64,000 nucleotides of DNA. It comes from Bacteroidaceae bacterium (GTDB lineage: Bacteria; Bacteroidota; Bacteroidia; Bacteroidales; Bacteroidaceae). The notes under the pieces were generated by a model. The model had not been told where the DNA came from. It searched no databases and saw only the letters and a program-made list of their open reading frames with translations. A program made the translations under genes and the position numbers. Positions 10,479 through 19,824 of the stretch are shown here, in pieces. Where the stretch lies: positions 1-64,000 of the forward strand of contig JAGCYD010000028.1 of NCBI GenBank assembly GCA_017960985.1. The letters are read 5' to 3'. How positions within the stretch are numbered: the first letter of the stretch is position 1; each line of letters opens with the position of its first letter.

Positions 10479-11303
10479 ATGAATTATGAATTGAAGTCAA
10501 TATTAGATAATCGCCCCGGTTTGCGGGCAGAAGTAGAGAAAGTGGCCGAAGTGGCAGGTTACCTATGGCAGAAGGGATGGGCCGAGCGTAATGGCGGTAA
10601 CATTACCGTGAATGTGACAGAGTATGTGGACGATGATATCCGACAGATGCCCGCCATAGGCCCTGTGACACCTATTGGACTGACCCTGCCTCACCTGAAA
10701 GGGTGTTATTTCTATTGTAAAGGAACAAACATGCGCATGCGTGATCTTGCCCGTCATCCTATGGAAAACGGAAGCATCATCCGTATTCTTGACGACTGCG
10801 CCTCGTACGAGATGATTGCCGACAATCCCGTGCGTCCGACCTCGGAACTGCCCTCGCATCTCGCCGTTCATAACTACTTATTAGGTAAGGGCTCACCCTA
10901 TCGCGCTTCTGTACATACCCATCCCATTGAACTCGTCGCCCTGACTCATAGTCAGAAATGGATGAAGAAGGATGTTGCCACCCGTATGCTTTGGTCGATG
11001 ATACCCGAGACAAAGGCTTTCTGCCCGCGTGGCTTGGGTATGGTGCCCTATATGTTACCAGGTAGCAACGAACTGGCTGAGGCCACCATCCGCACCATTG
11101 ATGATGATTACGACGTAGTGATGTGGGAGAAGCACGGTGTCTTTGCCGTCGATGTCGATGTGATGGCCGCCTTCGACCAAATCGATGTTCTTAACAAGAG
11201 TGCCCTCATCTACATCCAAAGCCGTGCTCTCGGTCATGAACCCGAAGGCATGAGCGATGCACAAATGGCCGAAATGACCCGTGCCTTCAATCTGCCGAAA
11301 TAA
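10479..11303 (+). CDS. rhaD: Rhamnulose-1-phosphate aldolase
   Basis: Class II zinc aldolase splitting L-rhamnulose 1-phosphate into dihydroxyacetone phosphate and L-lactaldehyde. Zinc-ligand motif SVHTHPIELVALTH, GNITVNVTE near the N-terminus and VMWEKHGVFAVDVDVMAAFD near the C-terminus support it. The proposed start ATG (10479) gives MNYELKSILDNRPG; relatives begin at or near the MKSIL-like position, so a TTG at 10491 is an alternative. The start lies inside an AT-rich repeat, ATTGTGAATTGTGCATTAT, that resembles other spacers in this window, so the first four codons may be repeat-derived. An open frame runs upstream into the transporter gene but is not the real N-terminus. Confidence 0.93.
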   Translation: MNYELKSILDNRPGLRAEVEKVAEVAGYLWQKGWAERNGGNITVNVTEYVDDDIRQMPAIGPVTPIGLTLPHLKGCYFYCKGTNMRMRDLARHPMENGSIIRILDDCASYEMIADNPVRPTSELPSHLAVHNYLLGKGSPYRASVHTHPIELVALTHSQKWMKKDVATRMLWSMIPETKAFCPRGLGMVPYMLPGSNELAEATIRTIDDDYDVVMWEKHGVFAVDVDVMAAFDQIDVLNKSALIYIQSRALGHEPEGMSDAQMAEMTRAFNLPK

Positions 11304-11328
11304 CTCGTAAATCCTAATTTTTAACTAT

Positions 11329-11646
11329 ATGAAACGATTTGCATTCAAGATGTTCCTGAAACCAGGCTTCGAAGAAGAATATGAGAGGCGACATGCAGCC
11401 TTGTGGCCTGAGCTCAAGCAACAGATAAAAGATGCTGGTGTGGGCAACTATAGCATCTATTGGGATAAGGATACGAATATCCTGTTTGGTTATCAGGAAT
11501 GCTCAGGAGAAGGCAGCTCGCAGGACACGACGGATATCGACCCCATTACCCAACGCTGGTGGGACATGATGGCGGACATCATGGAGGTGAATCCCGACAA
11601 TTCGCCTGTTACCATCCCCATTAAAGAAGTGTTCCATCTGGATTAG
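11329..11646 (+). CDS. rhaM: L-rhamnose mutarotase
   Basis: Small (105 aa) ferredoxin-like-fold enzyme interconverting the anomers of L-rhamnose, supplying the form used by the isomerase. The opening MKRFAFKMFLKPG, Tyr18 and the catalytic His22 in EEYERRHAALWPEL, and QRWWDMMADIME near the C-terminus match the family. It is the last gene of the rhamnose operon, 25 bases after rhaD. No terminator hairpin is obvious right behind it; a repeat array follows. Confidence 0.95.
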   Translation: MKRFAFKMFLKPGFEEEYERRHAALWPELKQQIKDAGVGNYSIYWDKDTNILFGYQECSGEGSSQDTTDIDPITQRWWDMMADIMEVNPDNSPVTIPIKEVFHLD

Positions 11647-11725
11647 TTCGCTTGTCTAGAATTTAATAACTCTCTGATAATTAATAGATAGTGCTTCGAT
11701 AAAATTCCGACGCTTTACTCCTGTC

Positions 11726-11845
11726 AAATCAACACTGATGATTTGCAAAATCAACGGTAATGATTTTGCAATTTAATACTAATGATTTTCGAAATCAACG
11801 GTGTTGATTTTTTGACGAGATACTATTGATTTTTGAGGGTGTGCT
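11726..11845. repeat. Intergenic array A: about five degenerate 21-24 bp units
   Basis: Successive units share a core of AATCAAC...TGATTTT with a period of 21-24 bases. One unit holds a perfect dyad, AATCAACGGTGTTGATT; another reads AATCAACACTGATGATT. The stretch between rhaM and the tRNA gene has no open reading frame of note. Resembles arrays B, C and D in architecture but not in sequence. Confidence 0.6.
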
Positions 11846-11906
11846 TTTTTGATGAAAAAACAAAGAAAGGAAACACCCAAAGATGCTTCCTTTCCTCTTT
11901 ATAATG

Positions 11907-11980
11907 TCGGGATGACAAGATTCGAACTTGCGACCACACGCCCCCCAGACGCGTACTCTCCCGGGCTGAGCTACATCCCG
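11907..11980 (-). tRNA. tRNA-Pro (anticodon GGG)
   Basis: On the minus strand the sequence folds as a cloverleaf of 74 nt. The acceptor is CGGGATG with CATCCCG and discriminator A, the D stem GCTC with GAGT, and the anticodon stem CGCGT with GCGTG around loop CTGGGGG, giving anticodon GGG. The T arm is GCAAG-TTCGAAT-CTTGT. CCA is not encoded. A promoter box TAACTTTG lies 18 bases upstream. Confidence 0.95.
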
Positions 11981-11997
11981 CTCTTGTTTAGCGACGG

Positions 11998-12005
11998 CAA
12001 AGTTA
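11998..12005 (-). promoter_or_regulatory. -7 promoter box of tRNA-Pro
   Basis: TAACTTTG on the minus strand, ending 18 bases before the tRNA 5' end, matching TAnnTTTG. Confidence 0.55.
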
Positions 12006-12014
12006 GGAACTTTT

Positions 12015-12046
12015 TTTGTTACGGCCAAACTTTTTTTGTAATTTTG
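12015..12046 (+). promoter_or_regulatory. Promoter of the aroA operon
   Basis: TTTG at 12015-12018 and TAATTTTG at 12039-12046 are separated by 20 bases, an exact fit to the Bacteroidetes -33/-7 pattern. The aroA ATG follows 22 bases later. Confidence 0.7.
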
Positions 12047-12068
12047 TTCGCCGAATAGACATGCATCG

Positions 12069-13325
12069 ATGGAAAATATAGAGATACGACCCGCCGAACG
12101 GCTAAATGCCCGTGTTGTACTGCCTGCCAGTAAGAGTATCAGCAACAGGGCTCTGCTTATCAATGCGCTGAGCCAAAGTAGGTTGGTGCCCGAGAATGTG
12201 TCGGACTGTGACGACACGCGGGTGATGCTTGCTGCCCTGCGCAATATGCCGGAAACGATAGACATCGGTGCGGCAGGAACGGCCATGCGTTTTCTGACAG
12301 CCTATTTGAGTGTGACGGACGGTCAGCATGTGATTACGGGAACAGAGCGGATGCGCCATCGCCCCATTGCTATACTGGTGGATGCCTTGCGGCAATTGGG
12401 TGCACAGATAGACTATCTTGGCGAGGAGGGTTTCCCTCCCTTGCGCATCACGGGACAAACAGGTCTTGAAGGGGGAGAAATCTCCCTGCCGGGCGATGTC
12501 AGTTCGCAGTACATTTCGGCATTGCTGATGGTTGCTCCCGTACTCCGTAGGGGACTGAGCCTGGAACTGACAGGAAAGATTATCAGTCGCCCGTATCTGG
12601 ATATGACCATAGCCATGATGCGGGAGTTCGGAGCCGAAGTGGCATGGGATGGCAATAATCGTATCCGGGTTTCTCCTGTGCCTTACCATGCAATTCCTTA
12701 TACAATAGAAAACGACTGGAGTGCGGCCAGTTACTGGTATGAGATGGTCGCTCTTTCGGACGATATTCATGCCGAAGTGGTGTTGCCAGGCTTGTACGCC
12801 AAGAGTATGCAGGGGGATAGCCGTGTGGCGGAGTTGTTCTTGCGCTTAGGCGTAGAAACAGAATTTTGTGCCGATTCCATCGGAGAAAAAACGGTTTGTC
12901 TTCGTAGGACAAAGTCTCAGTCTGTAGTGTCTATGTTTGAGGCCGACCTAACCAATCAACCCGATTTGGCACAGACTATGGTGGTGACTTGTGCCATGCT
13001 GGGTGTGCCGTTCCGGCTGACTGGACTGCAAAGCTTGAAGATAAAGGAAACTGACCGTATTGCTGCCCTGCGCGCCGAACTGAGGAAGCTGGGCTATGAG
13101 ATTGGTGAAAAGAACGATAGTGTGTTGTTCTGGAATGGGGAGCGCATAGCGGCGGAGGCACATCCTGCTATTGCCACCTATCAGGATCATCGTATGGCGA
13201 TGGCTTTTGCACCTGTATGTCTGCGGACGGGACGGTTGTGTGTGCAGGAGCCCCATGTGGTCAGCAAATCTTATCCGTCGTTTTGGAAAGACCTTGAAAT
13301 GGTGGGTTTCTCGATATGCAACTGA
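12069..13325 (+). CDS. aroA: 3-phosphoshikimate 1-carboxyvinyltransferase (EPSP synthase)
   Basis: Sixth step of the shikimate pathway, joining phosphoenolpyruvate to shikimate 3-phosphate. Motifs in order: PASKSISNRALLINAL, GAAGTAMRFLTAYL, GTERMRHRPIAILVDAL, LPGDVSSQYISALLM, IENDWSAASYWYEM, KIKETDRIAALRAELRKLG and ATYQDHRMAMAFA. At 418 aa it is near the usual length, with the compact Bacteroidetes form. It opens an operon: the next gene starts 10 bases before its end. Confidence 0.96.
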   Translation: MENIEIRPAERLNARVVLPASKSISNRALLINALSQSRLVPENVSDCDDTRVMLAALRNMPETIDIGAAGTAMRFLTAYLSVTDGQHVITGTERMRHRPIAILVDALRQLGAQIDYLGEEGFPPLRITGQTGLEGGEISLPGDVSSQYISALLMVAPVLRRGLSLELTGKIISRPYLDMTIAMMREFGAEVAWDGNNRIRVSPVPYHAIPYTIENDWSAASYWYEMVALSDDIHAEVVLPGLYAKSMQGDSRVAELFLRLGVETEFCADSIGEKTVCLRRTKSQSVVSMFEADLTNQPDLAQTMVVTCAMLGVPFRLTGLQSLKIKETDRIAALRAELRKLGYEIGEKNDSVLFWNGERIAAEAHPAIATYQDHRMAMAFAPVCLRTGRLCVQEPHVVSKSYPSFWKDLEMVGFSICN

Positions 13326-13720
13326 TTTTCTGTATTTTTATAGCTCTTTTGCTGTTGGGTGTCGTAGCGGCCGTTGCGGGATGGTTGCGTTATCGTCGGT
13401 TGCCAGAGGAAGAGCCTGTGCTGAACCCTGCGGATATGGAGTGCTGTGGCCAGCACGAGGTGTGTGAGAAGGAGAGCCTACTTGCCGCCATCAGTAAGCA
13501 GGTGGAGTACTACAACGACGAGGAACTTGACCGCTTTCGTGGTGTCGCTTCGGACGGATTTTCTGCCGATGAAACCGAGGAATTCCGTGAAATCCTTTAT
13601 ACGATGCGCAACGATGAGGTGGCAGGTTGGGTTCGCAGTCTGCAACTTCGGGGCATTTCGTTGCCCGATGGCATCAAGGACGAGGTGCTGTTGATTGTGG
13701 GTGAGCGGCGCGGTCTGTGA
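13316..13720 (+). CDS. Small membrane-anchored protein of unknown function
   Basis: A 134-aa protein with one N-terminal membrane helix (residues about 2-22, IFCIFIALLLLGVVAAVAG), then a soluble part with a cysteine-rich DMECCGQHEVCEK segment and a C-terminal acidic helical region ending ILYTMRNDEVAGWVRSLQLRG and a short tail. I do not recognise a characterised family, though relatives accompany aroA in Bacteroidetes, some, as I recall, labelled phospholipase without clear support. The Cys/His cluster could bind a metal. It overlaps aroA by 10 bases and lies 35 bases before porW, so it is probably cotranscribed with both. Confidence 0.75.
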   Translation: MQLIFCIFIALLLLGVVAAVAGWLRYRRLPEEEPVLNPADMECCGQHEVCEKESLLAAISKQVEYYNDEELDRFRGVASDGFSADETEEFREILYTMRNDEVAGWVRSLQLRGISLPDGIKDEVLLIVGERRGL

Positions 13721-13755
13721 GGCAATAAATAGCGGCGCAAAGCGTTATATAATTA

Positions 13756-16644
13756 ATGAAAAAACCGGATTACCGTAGGGCTTCTTTCGCGTGGGCGTGT
13801 GTGCTCGCGTGCTTGTGTGTGCTCGCTGGCGGGTGCAGCACGAAGAAGAATACTCCGGCAACCCGTTTTTTCCATGCCGCTACGGCTCGTTTCAATATCA
13901 TGTACAATGGGCAGGTGGCCTATACCGACGGTGTTGAGGCTCAGGTGAAGGGACACCAAGACGACTACACCCAGTTCCTCCCCATGATTATCAGCACCAA
14001 CGAAGCCACGGCAAAACTGGGGACGAGTGACTATGAAACGGCTATATTGAAGTGTGAGAAGGCCATCAAATTACATAGCATTAAAAAGCGTCCGAAGGCC
14101 AATAGTGGCAAGAAGCGTACACCGAAGCAGAAAGAGTATCTGGCCCGAAAGGAGTTTAATCCCTATCTGCGTCATGCCTGGTTGCTGATGGGAAAGGCTC
14201 AGTTCAACAAAGGCGAATTTATCGAGGCGGCCTCTACTTTCAACTACATTACCCGGCTTTATGCAACCCAACCGGAGGTGTATAGTGTGGCGAAAGCATG
14301 GCTGGCGCGGTGTTATGTGGCTTTGGAATGGCCCTACGATGCTGAGGATGTGCTGAACAAGATGCGGCGCGACAGCATGTCGGTAGAGGGACGACGGGAG
14401 ATGACGGTATCGAATGCGGCCTATCTGGTACAGACGGGACAGTATGCTCAGGCCATTCCCGAAATCCAGAAGACCATAAAATATACGAAACCGAAATCGC
14501 TGCGAACGCGTCTGTATTTTTTGATGGGGCAGTTGCAGCATGAACTGGGACAGAACGAGGCTGCATACAAGTCGCTTTCCAAGGTGATTCGGAGCAATCC
14601 GCCATACGAGTTAGAGTTTAGCGCCCGCATACTGCAAACCGAGGTGATGTCGAAGGGGCAGTACAAGCAGATGATAAAGAAACTGCAACGCATGGCAAAG
14701 AGCGACAAGAACAAGGATTATCTAGATCAGGTGTATTACGCCATTGGTAATATCCATTTGAGTGCGGGTGACACCCTGAAATGTATCGGTGCGTATGAAA
14801 AGGGAGCCGAGAAGAGTACAAAGAATGGGACATCGAAAGCAATCATTTTACTGAAACTCTCGCAAATATACTGGGAGCAAGAGAACTATATCGAGGCCAA
14901 GCGTACTTATGCGGAGTGCATCGCCATATTGGACAAGGAGCATGAGGCATATAAAGAGTCGGAATGGCGCTCGAAGGCTTTGGATGAAACAGAGCCCCAC
15001 CTGAGTGCCATCAAGTTACAGGATAGTTTGCAGGCTTTGGCCAAGATGCCAGCACTGGAGCGACTGGCGGCTATCGACCGTGTGATAGAAGCCTTGAAGA
15101 AGAAAGAAAAAGAAGAGGAGAAAAAGGCTGCTGCCGCCAATGGCCCGTCTGCGACGGGAAGCAGCCAGTCGATGAATAATACTGCGGCTAAGACTCCCGG
15201 TGCGGTATCGACCTCGGCGAACAAGGGTGCCTGGTACTTCTATAACCCGACTACCGTACAAGCAGGTATGCGGGAGTTCCAGCGTAAGTGGGGCAATCGA
15301 AAGAACGAGGACAACTGGCGACGGAGCAACAAGACCGTTGTGAATAGTAGCGAGTTTGAGGAATATAACTACGACGACGAGGATTCGATAAAGACAGATA
15401 CTCGGGAAGCGGAGGCTGAGGACCAGAAACGCAACGATTCGTTGGCTAATGACCCGCATCGCCGTGAGTATTATTTGGCACAGATACCTTTCACTGAGGA
15501 ACAACTGGAGGCATCGAATAAGATACTGGAGGATGGATTGTATCAGGGCGGTGTGAAGGTGATGGAGAAAATACAGAACTATCCGTATGCGTTGCGATTG
15601 TTGCTACGATTGTTGAAGGATTTCCCCGAAACGGAATCGAAGCCCGATGTGTATTATCATCTGTTCCTGTTGTACTGGCGTATGGAGGATGATGAAAGGG
15701 CGCAGTATTACCGCAATTTGCTGGTTTCGGAATATCCCGAGGATGAGAAGGCTATACTTGTATCTAATCCGAACTTCGAACTGATAGCCCGTGAAGGAAA
15801 ACACATGGAGGATTCGCTGTATGCCAGTGCCTACGCGGCTTACCAGGCCAATCGATACGATGATGTGGCAGCACTTTACGACAGTCATACCCAGAACTTC
15901 CCGCAGGGGAAACACCGTGCGCGTATCATGTTTGTCCGTGCCATGACTTATCTTTATACGGGACATCGTACAGAGTTTCTTGAACTCTTGAAAGAACTGA
16001 TTAAGGACTATGGCAAGGAGGAGATTGCCGAAATGGCGGGTTATATTGTGAAAGGCTTACAGGAAGGACGGTTGCTGAGTGATGACAAGTACGATGCTAG
16101 TGACATCTGGAAACGACGCAGGACAAGCGGCGCTGAAGGTGACTCTACACAGGTGGCCGATACGCTGAGTGCCGAGAGATACTCGACTTTCAACTTTGTA
16201 CTGGCTTATCCGACAAACAGTTTGGATGAGGACCAGTTGCTGTATGAAATGGCACGCTATAACTTTACGAGTTACATGGTGCGTAACTTCGAGATAGAGA
16301 TAATGGACGACAACGGGTTGTCGATGATGTGCATCCGGGGATTCCTCAGTTACGATGAGGTACATGCCTATGCACAGCGACTGTATGCCGACCGCCACAT
16401 GGCGACGCTGCTGGAGGGTATCCGCACGTTGCTCATCAGCGACGAGAACCTGGCGCTGATAGGTACGGCCTTCAGTTTCGATGACTACAAGGCGTTCTTC
16501 GACGATACCTTTGCACCGTTGGAAATCCCGCAGGACCTGTTGTTAGACGAGCCCACGGAGATAGAGGTGCGCGACGAGGACTATGAGAGCGGTAGCGATG
16601 CCGATACGGGGAGTGACTATGACGACTTCCCCTATGGTTTTTAG
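13756..16644 (+). CDS. porW: Type IX secretion lipoprotein PorW/SprE (TPR protein)
   Basis: A 962-aa lipoprotein needed in other Bacteroidetes for type IX secretion and gliding, where it links the outer-membrane translocon to the PorLM motor. The signal peptide ends in the lipobox LAGGC (Cys27). The family start STKKNTPATRFFHAATARFN follows. Residues about 80-420 are tetratricopeptide-like repeats, a low-complexity KKKEKEEEKKAAA stretch lies near 455, and TPR-like helices resume at about 600-760. The C-terminus is acidic. The neighbour is porX, and these two genes are often side by side in the phylum. Identification is by recalled family features. Confidence 0.88.
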   Translation: MKKPDYRRASFAWACVLACLCVLAGGCSTKKNTPATRFFHAATARFNIMYNGQVAYTDGVEAQVKGHQDDYTQFLPMIISTNEATAKLGTSDYETAILKCEKAIKLHSIKKRPKANSGKKRTPKQKEYLARKEFNPYLRHAWLLMGKAQFNKGEFIEAASTFNYITRLYATQPEVYSVAKAWLARCYVALEWPYDAEDVLNKMRRDSMSVEGRREMTVSNAAYLVQTGQYAQAIPEIQKTIKYTKPKSLRTRLYFLMGQLQHELGQNEAAYKSLSKVIRSNPPYELEFSARILQTEVMSKGQYKQMIKKLQRMAKSDKNKDYLDQVYYAIGNIHLSAGDTLKCIGAYEKGAEKSTKNGTSKAIILLKLSQIYWEQENYIEAKRTYAECIAILDKEHEAYKESEWRSKALDETEPHLSAIKLQDSLQALAKMPALERLAAIDRVIEALKKKEKEEEKKAAAANGPSATGSSQSMNNTAAKTPGAVSTSANKGAWYFYNPTTVQAGMREFQRKWGNRKNEDNWRRSNKTVVNSSEFEEYNYDDEDSIKTDTREAEAEDQKRNDSLANDPHRREYYLAQIPFTEEQLEASNKILEDGLYQGGVKVMEKIQNYPYALRLLLRLLKDFPETESKPDVYYHLFLLYWRMEDDERAQYYRNLLVSEYPEDEKAILVSNPNFELIAREGKHMEDSLYASAYAAYQANRYDDVAALYDSHTQNFPQGKHRARIMFVRAMTYLYTGHRTEFLELLKELIKDYGKEEIAEMAGYIVKGLQEGRLLSDDKYDASDIWKRRRTSGAEGDSTQVADTLSAERYSTFNFVLAYPTNSLDEDQLLYEMARYNFTSYMVRNFEIEIMDDNGLSMMCIRGFLSYDEVHAYAQRLYADRHMATLLEGIRTLLISDENLALIGTAFSFDDYKAFFDDTFAPLEIPQDLLLDEPTEIEVRDEDYESGSDADTGSDYDDFPYGF

Positions 16645-16688
16645 TTGTTTGAGAATTCTTGGCGACGCCAAGCGAAAAATAGAAAGTT

Positions 16689-18239
16689 ATGAGTGCATAT
16701 AAGTTACTTTGGGTGGACGACGAAATCGAGTTGCTAAAGGCGCATGTGATGTTCTTGGAAAAGAAGGGCTACGAGGTGGATACAGTGACGAACGGCTATG
16801 ATGCGCTGGAACGGTGTGGAGAGGTTCAGTACGACCTGATCCTGCTGGACGAGAATATGCCCGGCCTGAACGGACTGGAAACATTGGCGCGTATCAAAGA
16901 GGTACTGCCTACAACGCCTGTGGTGATGGTGACTAAGAGTGAGGAGGAGAACATCATGAACCAGGCCATCGGGTCGAAGATAGCGGATTACCTGATAAAG
17001 CCGGTGAACCCTACGCAGATTTTGCTGACCCTGAAGAAGAATATCCATCAAAAGGAAATTGTGACCGAAGTTGCGCAGTCAGCCTATCAGCAGGACTTCG
17101 GGAAGATAGGCATGCAGATAAACGATTCGCTAACTTTCGACGACTGGCGCGAGGTGTACAAGCGGTTGACATATTGGGAGCAGGAATTGTCGGCTACGGA
17201 CAGCGGTATGGTGGAGATGCTGGCGATGCAGAAGAGTGAGGCAAACCAAATGTTCGCCAAATTCATCAAGAAAAACTATATGCGGTGGATTGAAGGTAGT
17301 GAAGACCGCCCGTTGATGAGTCCCGACATATTCAAGTCCCGCGTATTCCCTGCATTGAACAACGGGGAAAAGGTTTTTCTGTTGGTTGTAGATAACTTCC
17401 GTTTCGACCAATGGCGTATGCTCTATAACGAGATTGCGGATAGTTTTGCGGTGGAGGAAGACCTATATTGCAGTATTTTGCCTACGGCGACGCAGTATGC
17501 GCGCAATGCCATTTTCTCGGGACTGATGCCTAACATCATTGCCAAGATGTTTCCTGACCTGTGGGTGGACGAGGATAGCGAGGAGGGTAAGAACCTGAAC
17601 GAGGCTCCACTGATAAAGACACAGTTCGACCGCTATCGGCGCAAGAATACTTTTACCTATCACAAGATTAACGATTCGGCTGCAGCAGAGAAACTGGTGC
17701 AGCAATTGCCTTCGCTTTCGGGGTACGACCTGAATGTGGTGGTGTTGAACTTTATCGATATGCTCTCCCATGCCCGAACGGAAAGCCGCATGGTGAGGGA
17801 ACTGGCCAACAACGAGGCTGCATACCGTAGCATCACACTCAGTTGGTTCCGTCATTCGGCAGTGAAGGACTTGTTCCGTGCATTGGCCGCAAGTGACTAC
17901 ACGGTGATCCTGACGACAGACCACGGCAGTATTCGTTGTGGAACGCCCATACAGGTTATCGGTGACAGGAACACGAATACGAACCTGCGCTACAAACTGG
18001 GCAAGAACCTCTCGTATAATCCGAAGGAGGTATTTGAGATTCGCGACCCGATGGCAGCACAGTTGCCCTCGCCGAACCTATCGACGGCATATATCTTCGC
18101 TACGGGCGACAGTTTCTTTGCCTATCCAAACAACTACAACTATTATGTATCATATTACCGCAACACCTTCCAGCACGGAGGTATATCGATGGAGGAGATG
18201 TTGGTGCCTCTCATCACGCTGCGGCCTAAGAAACGATAG
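16689..18239 (+). CDS. porX: Type IX secretion regulator PorX (receiver plus PglZ phosphatase-like domain)
   Basis: Response regulator of 516 aa. The receiver domain (about 1-125) has the acidic pair Asp10/Asp11, the phospho-acceptor Asp54 in LLDENMPG, and the conserved Lys in YLIKPVNP. A helical linker leads to an alkaline-phosphatase-superfamily PglZ domain with metal-site VVDNFRFDQ (Asp235) and TDHGS (Asp411-His412). In Porphyromonas PorX works with PorY in control of type IX genes and hydrolyses nucleotide substrates; whether it does so here is inference. There is no DNA-binding domain. It follows porW by 44 bases and precedes tsaE by 12, suggesting one operon. Confidence 0.94.
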   Translation: MSAYKLLWVDDEIELLKAHVMFLEKKGYEVDTVTNGYDALERCGEVQYDLILLDENMPGLNGLETLARIKEVLPTTPVVMVTKSEEENIMNQAIGSKIADYLIKPVNPTQILLTLKKNIHQKEIVTEVAQSAYQQDFGKIGMQINDSLTFDDWREVYKRLTYWEQELSATDSGMVEMLAMQKSEANQMFAKFIKKNYMRWIEGSEDRPLMSPDIFKSRVFPALNNGEKVFLLVVDNFRFDQWRMLYNEIADSFAVEEDLYCSILPTATQYARNAIFSGLMPNIIAKMFPDLWVDEDSEEGKNLNEAPLIKTQFDRYRRKNTFTYHKINDSAAAEKLVQQLPSLSGYDLNVVVLNFIDMLSHARTESRMVRELANNEAAYRSITLSWFRHSAVKDLFRALAASDYTVILTTDHGSIRCGTPIQVIGDRNTNTNLRYKLGKNLSYNPKEVFEIRDPMAAQLPSPNLSTAYIFATGDSFFAYPNNYNYYVSYYRNTFQHGGISMEEMLVPLITLRPKKR

Positions 18240-18251
18240 GAGGGAATATGT

Positions 18252-18662
18252 ATGGAAATAATCATTGATTCTATCGAGAATATTGATGCTGCCGCGCGTC
18301 GGTTCGTGGAGGCTATGGACGGCCGTACGGTGTTTGCCATGCGTGGTAGTATGGGTGCCGGAAAGACAACCTTCACCCGTGCCGTGTGTCGGCAGCTGGG
18401 TGTGACGGATGACGAGGTTACCTCGCCTACTTTTGCTATTGTGAATGAGTATCAGTCGCCTTCGGGGCCTGTCTATCATTTTGACTTCTATCGTGTCAAA
18501 AATCTGTCCGAGGCCGTAGATATGGGCTGTGAGGAATATTTCTATTCGGGCCACCCCTGTTTTATAGAGTGGCCCGATTTGGTAGAACGGTTATTACCCG
18601 AAGATACCGTAGAAGTTTCGATAGAAGAAAGGGCAGATGGTAGTAGGCTTGTGACCTTCTGA
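18252..18662 (+). CDS. tsaE: tRNA threonylcarbamoyladenosine biosynthesis ATPase TsaE
   Basis: The ATPase that cycles the TsaB-TsaD complex making t6A37 in ANN-decoding tRNAs. Walker A RGSMGAGKTT (residues 31-40), SPTFAIVNEYQ, YHFDFYRV and FIEWPD are all family motifs. At 136 aa it has standard length. An ATG four bases earlier is in another frame, so 18252 is the start. It sits at the end of the porW-porX run and converges with asd, with only 10 bases between the stops. Confidence 0.95.
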   Translation: MEIIIDSIENIDAAARRFVEAMDGRTVFAMRGSMGAGKTTFTRAVCRQLGVTDDEVTSPTFAIVNEYQSPSGPVYHFDFYRVKNLSEAVDMGCEEYFYSGHPCFIEWPDLVERLLPEDTVEVSIEERADGSRLVTF

Positions 18663-18672
18663 CCTGTGGTTT

Positions 18673-19686
18673 TTAGCCCTTAATGTTGCCTACCTTTACG
18701 AGGTATTCTGCGATCTGAACCGCGTTCAGTGCAGCACCTTTCTTGATTTGGTCGCCCACAAGCCAGAAGGTTAGACCATTAGGGTTGGCCAAATCCTTGC
18801 GGATACGCCCTACATATACATCATCCTTGCCAGCCAAGAATAGGGGCATGGGATAAACCTTGTTCTTCGGGTCGTCCATCAGTTGTACGCCTTCTCCTTC
18901 GCGAATCGCCTGGGCAAAAGCCTCGGGGCTGACAGGTTTTTCGGTCTCCACCCATACAGCCTCGGAATGACTGCGCAACGAGGGAACACGCACGCACATA
19001 GCAGAGCACTGGGCATCGGTGTGCATGATTTTGCGGGTCTCGTTGAACATCTTCATTTCTTCCTTCGTATAGCCGTTGTCGGTGAATACATCAATCTGTG
19101 GAATAACATTGTAGGCCAACTGATAGGCGAACTTATCGACCGTCACAGGCTTGCCGTCGAGAACCTCGCGGTATTGCTGTTCCAGTTCTGCCATAGCGGC
19201 AGCTCCGGCTCCACTGGCTGCCTGATAGGAAGCAACATGGATACGCTTGATGTGACTCAGTCGCTCCAAGCATTCCAGTACAACCACCATCATGATGGTC
19301 GTGCAGTTGGGGTTGGCGATAATGCCGCGAGGGCGTACGAGTGCATCCTCGGCATTGCATTCGGGGACTACGAGAGGTACATCCTCGTCCATACGGAACG
19401 CACTGGAGTTGTCAATCATTACTGCTCCGTGTTTGGTGATGGTTTCGGCAAACTCTTTCGATGTGCCACCGCCCGCACTGGTGAAGGCGATATCCACACC
19501 GCGGAAGTCGTCGTTGTGCTGTAACAGTTTTACCTCGACCTCTTTGCCGCGGAACATGTACTTGCGTCCCGCGCTCCGCTCGCTGCCGAACAATAGCAGC
19601 TCGTCGATGGGGAAGTTACGCTCGTCCAACACTCGCAGGAATTCCTGCCCTACTGCGCCACTTGCGCCTACAATCGCTACTCTCAT
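18673..19686 (-). CDS. asd: Aspartate-semialdehyde dehydrogenase
   Basis: Reduces aspartyl phosphate to aspartate semialdehyde for lysine/diaminopimelate, threonine and methionine synthesis. NADP-binding [10 protein letters not shown] (residues 7-16), catalytic Cys128 in [13 protein letters not shown] and substrate-binding [15 protein letters not shown] are present. At 337 aa it is full length. A TATCTTTG box (19724-19731, minus strand) lies 38 bases before the ATG. Confidence 0.96.
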   Translation of the reverse strand: MRVAIVGASGAVGQEFLRVLDERNFPIDELLLFGSERSAGRKYMFRGKEVEVKLLQHNDDFRGVDIAFTSAGGGTSKEFAETITKHGAVMIDNSSAFRMDEDVPLVVPECNAEDALVRPRGIIANPNCTTIMMVVVLECLERLSHIKRIHVASYQAASGAGAAAMAELEQQYREVLDGKPVTVDKFAYQLAYNVIPQIDVFTDNGYTKEEMKMFNETRKIMHTDAQCSAMCVRVPSLRSHSEAVWVETEKPVSPEAFAQAIREGEGVQLMDDPKNKVYPMPLFLAGKDDVYVGRIRKDLANPNGLTFWLVGDQIKKGAALNAVQIAEYLVKVGNIKG

Positions 19687-19723
19687 AATTGGTCTGTCGT
19701 TATATAATTTCCGAAATCGACTG

Positions 19724-19731
19724 CAAAGATA
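19724..19731 (-). promoter_or_regulatory. -7 promoter box of asd
   Basis: TATCTTTG on the minus strand, 37 bases from the asd start codon. Confidence 0.5.
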
Positions 19732-19808
19732 CGAATTAATTGTACATAATGAACTATCATTACGAATTATTTATGTCTCATCCGTGGGCTAAATCCGATA
19801 AAATACCG

Positions 19809-19816
19809 TAACTTTG
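19809..19816 (+). promoter_or_regulatory. -7 promoter box of the CPA2 antiporter gene
   Basis: TAACTTTG with only 8 bases to the ATG at 19825, implying a nearly leaderless mRNA. Confidence 0.55.
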
Positions 19817-19824
19817 CACCTGAT

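Noticed and set aside
11795..12286. Minus-strand frame across the tRNA-Pro gene and the aroA start
   Set aside because: It spans a clear tRNA and the aroA coding region, so it cannot be a real protein gene.
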